Assembly (NCBI GenBank): GCA_016787265.1
Contig: JAEUVF010000009.1
Location: 1-36,804 of the forward strand
Reading direction: 5' to 3'
Length of the DNA: 36,804 nt
From: Flavipsychrobacter sp.
GTDB lineage: Bacteria > Bacteroidota > Bacteroidia > Chitinophagales > Chitinophagaceae
This document shows, piece by piece, positions 8,672-16,827 of this stretch. Made by a program: the position numbers and the translations under genes. Below the pieces are notes generated by a model. It did no database searches and was not told where the DNA came from. It was given only the letters and a program-made list of their open reading frames with translations. The stretch's first letter is position 1. Each line of letters starts with the position of its first letter.

Positions 8672-8726
8672 AAGGTGAAAGGTGAAAAATCGTGAAAGGT
8701 GAAAGGTGAAAAGTGAAAAGTGAAAG
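8661..8726. repeat. 7-base tandem array GTGAAA(A/G), left arm
   Basis: Nine uninterrupted 7-base units: four at 8661-8688, three bases ATC, then five at 8692-8726. The first two units overlap the ferritin lysine codon and stop. Orientation is opposite to the array at 9175-9237 on the other side of the four-helix-bundle gene. Confidence 0.93.
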
Positions 8727-8752
8727 ACTGTCAAAGGAAAGAAGTGAAAAAA

Positions 8753-9121
8753 TTAACTCAAAGATCTGGTCTTCACGATTAAATTTGAAAGTAAGGCAAA
8801 GCAACTGTTCATGGAAGCACCTAACTCCGGGCAGGATGCTTTGCTTATAAAACCAAGCGCCTCGCACACGTCAAGTGCTGCATCAACTTCAACAAGCGAT
8901 GCACGTGCAATTTCATAAAATCGAACACGATCCGGAGCTGATCTTTTTGAAGAGCCCTCTGCTATATTCAACAAAACAGATAAAGAAGCTCTTCGTATTT
9001 GTTGAACAAGATTCCCTTTTTCGTAATGCGGTAAAATTTGAGTAAGCTTATAACATTGAATTGTTACTGCCCTGGCAATTTCAAAAACATCCAGTTTCTG
9101 GTGATTTAACTGAAGAAACAT
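8753..9121 (-). CDS. Four-helix-bundle protein, 23S rRNA intervening-sequence family
   Basis: The 122-residue protein matches the small four-helix-bundle family first met inside intervening sequences of 23S rRNA genes. Family features are the opening LNHQKLDVFEIARAV, LVQQIRRASLSVLLNIAEG (NIAEG at residues 52-56), RFYEIARASLVEVDAALDV and a final ALGFIS segment. No enzymatic motif is visible; relatives, including the accessory protein of diversity-generating retroelements, are basic oligomers that bind nucleic acid. Here the gene is not in rRNA but lies between two inverted arrays of a 7-base repeat, downstream of and on the same strand as an AraC regulator, and convergent with ferritin. The ATG at 9121 gives the family-like start. 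Confidence 0.88.
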   Translation of the reverse strand: MFLQLNHQKLDVFEIARAVTIQCYKLTQILPHYEKGNLVQQIRRASLSVLLNIAEGSSKRSAPDRVRFYEIARASLVEVDAALDVCEALGFISKASCPELGASMNSCFALLSNLIVKTRSLS

Positions 9122-9174
9122 TTTTGGTGTAAAGCAATAAAAACTGCCTGAATTTTATTCGGGTGTTTCCACCC

Positions 9175-9237
9175 CTTTCACCTCCCTCTTTTCACCCCTT
9201 TCACCTTTCACTTTTCACTTCTTCTTTCACCTTTCAC
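9175..9237. repeat. 7-base tandem array (C/T)TTTCAC, right arm
   Basis: Seven units of CTTTCAC or TTTTCAC at 9175, 9189, 9198, 9205, 9212, 9224 and 9231, less regular than the left arm, with short C/T-rich interruptions. Complementary in sense to 8661-8726, so the two arms could pair around the four-helix-bundle gene in single-stranded DNA or RNA. Confidence 0.9.
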
Positions 9238-9238
9238 C

Positions 9239-9262
9239 GTTGTTGCACTTTAGTGCAACAAC
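9239..9262. other. Perfect 10-bp hairpin spanning an AraC-gene stop codon
   Basis: GTTGTTGCAC and GTGCAACAAC pair perfectly around TTTA, and the TAA stop of the minus-strand regulator is inside the loop. No T-run follows in the direction of transcription, so a classical terminator is not shown. It abuts the array at 9175-9237. Confidence 0.6.
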
Positions 9263-10188
9263 AACTCACACGGCTTTATCCCCGTATGCCTCTTAAACGC
9301 TGTCGAAAAATGGGAGATGGAAGAATACCCGAGCATCATGGAAACCTCTGTAACACTGAGGCCCTTTTCGTAGAGCAGATAACGCGCGTGCTCCATGCGC
9401 TGGCTCTGGTAGAAATCAAAAACAGTGGTGCCATACATTTCCTTGAAGCCCTTTTTCAGGTAACATTCATTAATGGCGACTTTTTTGCTGAGCTCTTTGA
9501 TGGTGATGGGTTCACCGATATGCTGGAGTAATAATTCACGGGCCTTTTCAATTTTCTCCCGATCCGTTTCATTCGCCAGGAACTTACAGGAGAAAGCGAT
9601 CTCCTCCTTCTCTCCCACCATACAATCCAGGCTGAACAACAACAACATCTGCATCTGCGCATTGATGAAGATATTCTCCATTGAACCATTGTACTGATGA
9701 TTCAATAAAGTCTCCAGCACGGTGCGCGTGCGACTACAAAGTGATAATGCTTTTGAAAAAGTAGTGCGATGCCGGAACCGGATGATATCATCCTGGAGGG
9801 AATTCATATTGCCGGAGCCAACAAACTGGGATAAATGAGCCGGACTAAAAACAAAACTCATCACATCTACACTGGGGGTGCGATGCTCACAGGCAGGTGT
9901 TTGGGTTACCCGGCAGCTATCGCACTCAGTTTGATACTGACGGCAATACATATTACCGGCAATACAGAAGCGTAATTCAAGATAATTCTGCTTTTCATCC
10001 GCCGGCACCCGGTGATAAACCAGGAAACCGGTATCATCCATTTCGAAGGCAATGTTCTTGCGGTACCGGTGGATAGTATAATGCACCGAACCCGGAATCT
10101 GCTGGTCTTTCTGGTACAGGAGCTCAAGCTCATTGTACATCACCGGCGCTTTTCGGGCTATGGATAATATATCAGGCGATTGAAACAT
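9250..10188 (-). CDS. AraC-family transcriptional regulator with cysteine cluster
   Basis: The C-terminal domain has both AraC helix-turn-helices (ITIKELSKKVAINECYLKKG and LSVTEVSMMLGYSSISHFST, then FKRHTGIKPCE). The N-terminal sensor domain contains Cys75, Cys82, Cys89, Cys92, Cys100 and His102, a spacing that could bind a metal or Fe-S cluster or act as a redox switch. The ferritin gene nearby makes iron or redox sensing plausible but not shown. I chose the ATG at 10188 because a TAnnTTTG octamer (TATTTTTG) lies at 10196-10203 on this strand; an ATG at 10230 would add 14 residues and place that box inside the gene. The last sense codons and stop form one half of a perfect hairpin. Confidence 0.85.
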   Translation of the reverse strand: MFQSPDILSIARKAPVMYNELELLYQKDQQIPGSVHYTIHRYRKNIAFEMDDTGFLVYHRVPADEKQNYLELRFCIAGNMYCRQYQTECDSCRVTQTPACEHRTPSVDVMSFVFSPAHLSQFVGSGNMNSLQDDIIRFRHRTTFSKALSLCSRTRTVLETLLNHQYNGSMENIFINAQMQMLLLFSLDCMVGEKEEIAFSCKFLANETDREKIEKARELLLQHIGEPITIKELSKKVAINECYLKKGFKEMYGTTVFDFYQSQRMEHARYLLYEKGLSVTEVSMMLGYSSISHFSTAFKRHTGIKPCELLLH

Positions 10189-10195
10189 TAACGGG

Positions 10196-10203
10196 CAAAA
10201 ATA
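10196..10203 (-). promoter_or_regulatory. Candidate -7 promoter element, AraC regulator
   Basis: TATTTTTG on the minus strand matches the Bacteroidota -7 consensus TAnnTTTG and ends 7 bases before the chosen ATG. No good TTTG -33 box is seen at the expected distance, so the call is tentative. Confidence 0.35.
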
Positions 10204-10310
10204 GGCAAGTTCAGGTAAATGGTGCCCCATCAATCCCCACCCAGCCTGTCATCCCTCTGTCATTTCTGTATCCGCATGTCCCTTCTCCGTCTCCATTCTC
10301 CTGTCTTCCC

Positions 10311-10383
10311 TTCTCACCTCTCACTTCTCACCTTTCACTTCTCACCTTTCACGTCCTTTCACCTTTCACTTTTCACCTTTCAC
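10311..10383. repeat. 7-base tandem array (C/T)T(T/C)TCAC upstream of gyrB
   Basis: Six units at 10311-10352, three bases GTC, then four units at 10356-10383. Units alternate TTCTCAC, CTTTCAC and TTTTCAC. Sequence leftward to about 10240 is also strongly C/T-biased and may be a decayed extension. The array ends 9 bases before the gyrB -7 element. Confidence 0.92.
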
Positions 10384-10392
10384 CTTATTCCG

Positions 10393-10400
10393 TACATTTG
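10393..10400 (+). promoter_or_regulatory. Candidate -7 element of the gyrB promoter
   Basis: TACATTTG matches TAnnTTTG and lies 45 bases before the gyrB ATG. The -33 position falls within the 7-base array, where TTTC at 10371-10374 is the closest approach to the usual TTTG. Confidence 0.45.
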
Positions 10401-10436
10401 CCAATAGTCTTTTTTTCTACCATTTAAGCGTATTGA

Positions 10437-12425
<1,989 letters not shown>

Positions 12426-12531
12426 TATTAAAATTTTCCTATTTATATCCGCGTATCAGGGTCATTCTAAGATTTTTTGGCTAGCTTGTGCGCGCGTTTT
12501 AACCCTATTGTTCATTTAAAATTTTTAAAAC

Positions 12532-12735
12532 ATGGCAGATATTAAATTGACCGCATATAACGTAAAGACCAAGGAAAAAGGTGTAGAGATCAAAGACGCA
12601 GTGATCACCAAGACTGCCAGAGGCGGATACATGGCACAGGGTAATGATGGTAAGGGTAACAAACTCACTACCATGCTCGGAGAAGAGAAAGCCCTGGCCG
12701 CTATCAAAGCTGGTATCGCCAAACAAGGCTGGTAA
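12532..12735 (+). CDS. Small conserved-looking protein of unknown function
   Basis: A 67-residue soluble protein, MADIKLTAYNVKTKEKG at the start and IKAGIAKQGW at the end, with a lysine-rich composition and no signal peptide or membrane segment. Coding is supported by a good ATG preceded by an A/T-rich leader, balanced codon use and a strong terminator right after the stop. The sequence pattern (short beta-rich N half with KAxIT-type strands, helical C half) suggests a small globular domain. I do not recognise the family. It stands alone between gyrB and its own terminator, so it is probably a separate highly expressed transcript, which is inference. Confidence 0.75.
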   Translation: MADIKLTAYNVKTKEKGVEIKDAVITKTARGGYMAQGNDGKGNKLTTMLGEEKALAAIKAGIAKQGW

Positions 12736-12753
12736 TTTTCCAACTCATCGAAT

Positions 12754-12798
12754 AAAAAAGCACCTGTTCTTTGTGAGGCAGGTGCTTTTTTTTATTTT
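12754..12798 (+). terminator. Rho-independent terminator after the 67-residue gene
   Basis: AAAAGCACCTG and CAGGTGCTTTT form an 11-bp stem around a 12-base loop, followed by a run of eight T. The next gene's GTG start is only 9 bases beyond, so that gene must use read-through or a promoter overlapping this hairpin. Confidence 0.85.
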
Positions 12799-12806
12799 CA
12801 TACACT

Positions 12807-14762
12807 GTGAGTAAACGATTTCTGTTATACCTGGCCAACGCTCTGCTGTTTATTTGTCTTGCATGTTCTGTAAATGCCCAATCTATTGTGGATTCTCCCT
12901 ACCACATCAACGGATCAGCCTTCAAAGAAAACTGTAACTGTTATACCCTCACCACTGCTACCAACGCACAATCAGGCTCCGTCTGGAATATCAATAAAAT
13001 CAACCTGCGGGAATCTTTTGAATACCGGTTTGATGTATACCTGGGTTGCAAGGATCCCGATGGTGCGGATGGAATGGTTTTCGTTCTCCAGCCCATTGCC
13101 ACCAATATCGGCTCCCAGGGGGGCGGGATTGGTTTCCAGGGAGTGCAACCATCCATCGGCATTGCTATTGATACCTGGCAAAATTCAGAAAACGGCGATC
13201 CAGATTTTGACCATATCAGTATTCAGAAAAATGGCGATAACAACCATAACAGTTCCAACAACCTGGCCGGACCTGTAGCCGCCTCAGCCTTTAGCAATAA
13301 TATTGAAGATTGCCAGTGGCATGTGCTGCGCATACGCTGGGATGCCAACCTTTTTATCTTAACTGCTTATATTGACGACCAGTTACGCGTATCCGATACC
13401 CTTGATATTGTGAAGGAAGTATTTGGAAATGATCCGATGGTTTTCTGGGGGTTCACTTCAGCAACCGGGGGTGCTAACAACGAACACCGGTTTTGTACTT
13501 CTCTTAAATCCAACTTTACACAATTGCCCAGTATAGAAACCTGTGCACCACAGGAAATCCAACTGGTTGATCGCTCTACTTCTTTTGGAACCATCGTTGG
13601 CTGGTTCTGGGATTTTGGCGATGGCACTACCTATACCGATAAAGACCCACCTCCTCATTTCTACCAAAACCCGGGCAATTATACCGTTTCCTCGGTAGTG
13701 CTTGCCAATAATGGATGCTGGTCGGATACCTTTAAACAGGTCATAACCATTGGCTCTATTCCGGAGCCTGATTTCCTGGTGCCGGATACGATCTGCGGTT
13801 CAGATGTTATTCAACCCTTTGACCGGTCTTTTGTGGAGTTCGGAAGTATTACCGAATGGAACTGGGTATTGAATGGACAGCCTTATAATGGACAGGCGGC
13901 TCCTGAGATCCGGGTAACCGGACCAGCCCAGGTTCCTATTCGTTTACAGGTGAAAACAAAAGAAGGATGTGAATCCGCCACGGTCGAGAAAATCGTTCAT
14001 CTGCTGGATCAGCCTGAAATCGAACTATTACCACCCGTAAGTGCCGCCTGTGTGGGAGATGAAATTATACTCGTAGCCAATTCTTTGGTGCCATCCAATC
14101 CGGTTGTAGAATGGGCCTGGACTTCATTAATTGGTTCCTCCACCCAAAATCGAATTACACTTAGTAGTGCTGCTAATGGCGATTTCCCCTTATCCGTAAG
14201 AGGAAAAGGAGCCAATGGTTGCTGGAGTGAACCAGTGCAGCATATTGCCAGCTTTTTCCAGACCAGGGCCAATGCAGGCAGAGATACAGTGATAGCCATC
14301 AACCAGCCTTTGCAATTAAACGGATCAGGCGGACAGTATTATAACTGGTCGCCAGCCGAACAGCTTTCCGATCCAAGCCTGCCTAATCCGGTAGCGATTC
14401 TGGACAGGCCTGCCACACTTGTATTAACTGCGTTTACAGATGTCGGTTGCGAAACAACAGACTCCATATTTGTCAGGGTTTTCAAGGGGCCGGATCTCTA
14501 TGTTCCAAATGCTTTTACGCCAAACGGAGATGGCAAAAATGATCGCTTCAGTTTCCTGGCAATTGGCATGAAACAGTTATTCTATTTCCGGATTTTTAAC
14601 CGTCTCGGACAACTGGTATATGAAGGATTGGATGCCGGCGGCTGGGATGGCAGGCTTAGCGGTATCGAACAGCCATCAGGTACCTATGTATGGATGATCA
14701 GCGGAGAAGACTATAACGGCAATGCCTACCGGAAAAAAGGAAGTCTCCAATTGATCCGGTAA
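12807..14762 (+). CDS. Secreted L-type lectin/PKD protein with gliding-motility C-terminal domain
   Basis: A signal peptide ending CSVNAQ (residues 1-25) leads into an L-type lectin-like beta-sandwich (about 30-230) with DGADGMVFVLQ and IAIDTWQNSENGDPDFDHIS, the usual carbohydrate and metal-binding framework. A PKD domain follows (about 245-320; WFWDFGDGTTY, YTVSSVV), then one or two less clear Ig/PKD-like repeats. The last 85 residues (VPNAFTPNGDGKNDRF, IFNRLGQLVYEG, GWDGRLSG, PSGTYVW) are the CHU_C gliding-motility-associated domain that directs type IX secretion. It is probably displayed on the surface and binds polysaccharide. The start is GTG at 12807, chosen because it gives a complete signal peptide. 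A PorZ-like gene elsewhere in the window fits this export route. Confidence 0.88.
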   Translation: MSKRFLLYLANALLFICLACSVNAQSIVDSPYHINGSAFKENCNCYTLTTATNAQSGSVWNINKINLRESFEYRFDVYLGCKDPDGADGMVFVLQPIATNIGSQGGGIGFQGVQPSIGIAIDTWQNSENGDPDFDHISIQKNGDNNHNSSNNLAGPVAASAFSNNIEDCQWHVLRIRWDANLFILTAYIDDQLRVSDTLDIVKEVFGNDPMVFWGFTSATGGANNEHRFCTSLKSNFTQLPSIETCAPQEIQLVDRSTSFGTIVGWFWDFGDGTTYTDKDPPPHFYQNPGNYTVSSVVLANNGCWSDTFKQVITIGSIPEPDFLVPDTICGSDVIQPFDRSFVEFGSITEWNWVLNGQPYNGQAAPEIRVTGPAQVPIRLQVKTKEGCESATVEKIVHLLDQPEIELLPPVSAACVGDEIILVANSLVPSNPVVEWAWTSLIGSSTQNRITLSSAANGDFPLSVRGKGANGCWSEPVQHIASFFQTRANAGRDTVIAINQPLQLNGSGGQYYNWSPAEQLSDPSLPNPVAILDRPATLVLTAFTDVGCETTDSIFVRVFKGPDLYVPNAFTPNGDGKNDRFSFLAIGMKQLFYFRIFNRLGQLVYEGLDAGGWDGRLSGIEQPSGTYVWMISGEDYNGNAYRKKGSLQLIR

Positions 14763-14834
14763 AACTGGGAGGGATTGCTTACATTTAAAAACAGATTATT
14801 AATTAATTTTTCAACGATACGCAAGCAAGTAATT

Positions 14835-15572
14835 ATGAAAAAGCAATTCTTATCAGCATGTGTTCTGGCATGCTTCAGTATCAGTGCCGGTTTTGCTCAG
14901 AAAGATCCCAAACTGACAGAACAATGGACCCCTGTTCCTCCAATTATCAATCCAGGATCAGCACAAAAAGCACCATCTGATGCAATTGTGCTTTTTGATG
15001 GAAAAAATCTTTCCGAATGGGTAAGTGCAAAAGATGGTACAACTCCTGCGGCATGGGTGGTGGAGAATGGAATTTTTACCGTTAAACCCGGAACAGGTGA
15101 TATCAAAACCAAACAGGTTTTTGAAGATATTCAGCTCCATATTGAATGGAGGACACCAACAAAAATTGAAGAAGATGGCCAGGGCAGAGGTAATAGCGGT
15201 ATTTTCCTGATGGAACAATACGAATTACAGGTACTCGATAGTTATGGTAATACCACTTATTCAAACGGACAGGCTGGAAGTATCTATAAACAAACCATGC
15301 CAATGGTGAATGCTAGTAAAGGTCCGGGTGAATGGCAGGTATACGATGTGATCTTTATCGCCCCACGTTTCCATGATAATGGTATGTTGAAATCTCCCGC
15401 GAAGATCACTGTGTTACACAATGGTGTGCTCATTCAAAACAACACAACCATTGCAGGAGCAACTGAATTCATCGGAATTGCTACCTATAAAAAGCATGGA
15501 GCGCTTGGTATCAAACTCCAGGACCATGATAACCACGTGAGTTTTCGCAATATCTGGGTTCGCAAACTCTGA
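14835..15572 (+). CDS. Secreted DUF1080 (3-keto-disaccharide hydrolase) protein
   Basis: The ATG at 14835 gives a clean signal peptide (MKKQFLSACVLACFSISAGFAQ); the frame extends 20 codons upstream without a signal-like sequence. The mature protein is one concanavalin-like DUF1080 domain: AIVLFDGKNLSEW at the start, AWVVENGIFTVKPGTGDI, LHIEWRTP, GNSGIFLMEQYELQVLDSY, and FRNIWVRKL at the end. Members of this family cleave 3-keto-glycosides or bind glycans in the periplasm; the activity here is not shown. It follows the lectin protein by 72 bases and may share its transcript. Convergent with the DUF1501/DUF1800 pair. Confidence 0.87.
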   Translation: MKKQFLSACVLACFSISAGFAQKDPKLTEQWTPVPPIINPGSAQKAPSDAIVLFDGKNLSEWVSAKDGTTPAAWVVENGIFTVKPGTGDIKTKQVFEDIQLHIEWRTPTKIEEDGQGRGNSGIFLMEQYELQVLDSYGNTTYSNGQAGSIYKQTMPMVNASKGPGEWQVYDVIFIAPRFHDNGMLKSPAKITVLHNGVLIQNNTTIAGATEFIGIATYKKHGALGIKLQDHDNHVSFRNIWVRKL

Positions 15573-15578
15573 TTCTCC

Positions 15579-15611
15579 CCTCACCCGACCGGTGGCACCC
15601 GACCGGTGAGG
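15579..15611. repeat. Duplicated CACCCGACCGGTG with hairpin potential
   Basis: CACCCGACCGGTG occurs at 15582-15594 and again at 15596-15608, bounded by CCTC and GAGG so that CCTCACC can pair with GGTGAGG. It lies between the 3' ends of two convergent genes and could be a bidirectional transcription stop, although no T-run follows. The same 13 bases occur once more at 3046-3058 inside the dehydrogenase gene. Confidence 0.6.
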
Positions 15612-15618
15612 TAACTAA

Positions 15619-16815
15619 TTATACAAAGCGGAGCGGTTCGAAGGCATTGCCCAGGATCGGCTCCGCTTTTACTTTTAACCAGTTCTCCAGTACTGTAGCA
15701 TAAACACGGCGGAAATCTACCTTATATTGAAGATCGCCAAGCTTCAGAGAGGTTAAATCATCCAGCTCATTCAGCAGACCTTTCTGCTTCAAGCCACCGG
15801 ATATGAAAAACATATTGTTGGCACTGCCATGATCGGTTCCCCTGCTGGCATTTTGTGCCACCCTTCTGCCGAATTCAGAAAAACTCATAATCAGGACATC
15901 CTCAAAACGGTGGTTCTTTTTCAGATCTGTTACAAAGGCCTCCAATGCTTCATTGATCTGTTTGAATAAACGTGATTGTTGAGCATCCTGTCCTACATGC
16001 GTATCAAAACTTCCAATTGAAACATAATATACCTGCGTGTTTATATCAGAAAGAATCAGGGAAGCAATCGTTTTTAAATTGCGTCCCAGTTCATGGTTTG
16101 GATACAAGCCGGTGGTAAGCTGCTGACTATGTTCATAGATATAGGCAGTACTTCTTTTGGTGTCTGCCAATGTCTTGTAGAGGTAAGATACCGTATGCTC
16201 CGCATGTTCTAGGTCATGTGCATTCAAAAAATCCTGCAGAAGAGGAGAACGTCCAGCCTGGTACATCTTACGGGGATCCTTAAACGCAAAACCATTTTTT
16301 GTTTTTCCTTTTAATGCCAGGCTCAACATATCATCAATCTCAATAGCCTGCGTTGAATGTTCGCAGTCCTTACACTGTTCATCCAGAAATCTGCCCAGCC
16401 AGCCCGTTTCCAAATATTCCTTAGCTCCACTCGCACTTTGCCAGATATCCATGCTTCGGAAATGAGACCGGTCGGGCTCAGGATACCCCACATTGTTAAG
16501 AATACTCAATTCTCCTTCTGCAAACAACTGACCCAAAAAACTCAATGAAGGATGCAGGCCAGCATCATCAGTCAGATGGATGGCTTTCTCTTTTGAGATA
16601 CCAATTCCAGGTCTGGACTTATAATAAATATCATTGCGATAGGGAATAACTGTATTTAAACCATCATTCCCTCCGTTCAGCTGCAATACCACCAATACTT
16701 TGTTTCCGGGAGGCAGTTTCTCATCCGCATCAAATGCATGCAAGAAACGTGGCATCAGTAAAGATGCAGATGCAAGTCCGCTAGCTTTTATAAACGATCT
16801 TCTCTTAATTAACAT
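15619..16815 (-). CDS. DUF1501 protein, Tat-exported
   Basis: The N terminus KRRSFIKASGLASASLLMP is a twin-arginine signal, so the folded protein is probably exported through Tat. The domain is DUF1501, related to sulfatase/alkaline-phosphatase folds: LVVLQLNGGNDGLNTVIPY, PDRSHFRSMDIWQSA, and the C-terminal MSFSEFGRRVAQNASRGTDHGSANNMFF with the conserved GTDHG. Substrate unknown. It starts 12 bases after the DUF1800 gene, an arrangement seen in many bacteria, so the two products very likely work together. Confidence 0.9.
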   Translation of the reverse strand: MLIKRRSFIKASGLASASLLMPRFLHAFDADEKLPPGNKVLVVLQLNGGNDGLNTVIPYRNDIYYKSRPGIGISKEKAIHLTDDAGLHPSLSFLGQLFAEGELSILNNVGYPEPDRSHFRSMDIWQSASGAKEYLETGWLGRFLDEQCKDCEHSTQAIEIDDMLSLALKGKTKNGFAFKDPRKMYQAGRSPLLQDFLNAHDLEHAEHTVSYLYKTLADTKRSTAYIYEHSQQLTTGLYPNHELGRNLKTIASLILSDINTQVYYVSIGSFDTHVGQDAQQSRLFKQINEALEAFVTDLKKNHRFEDVLIMSFSEFGRRVAQNASRGTDHGSANNMFFISGGLKQKGLLNELDDLTSLKLGDLQYKVDFRRVYATVLENWLKVKAEPILGNAFEPLRFV

Positions 16816-16827
16816 AGCAATAAGGTA

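Noticed and set aside
8661..8726. 7-base arrays as a CRISPR array
   Set aside because: Units are contiguous 7-mers without unique spacers and no cas genes are present.
8753..9121. Four-helix-bundle gene as part of a diversity-generating retroelement
   Set aside because: No reverse transcriptase, template repeat or variable repeat is visible anywhere in the window; only the protein fold is shared.
8753..9121. Location inside a 23S rRNA intervening sequence
   Set aside because: The flanks are protein genes (ferritin and an AraC regulator), with no rRNA sequence.
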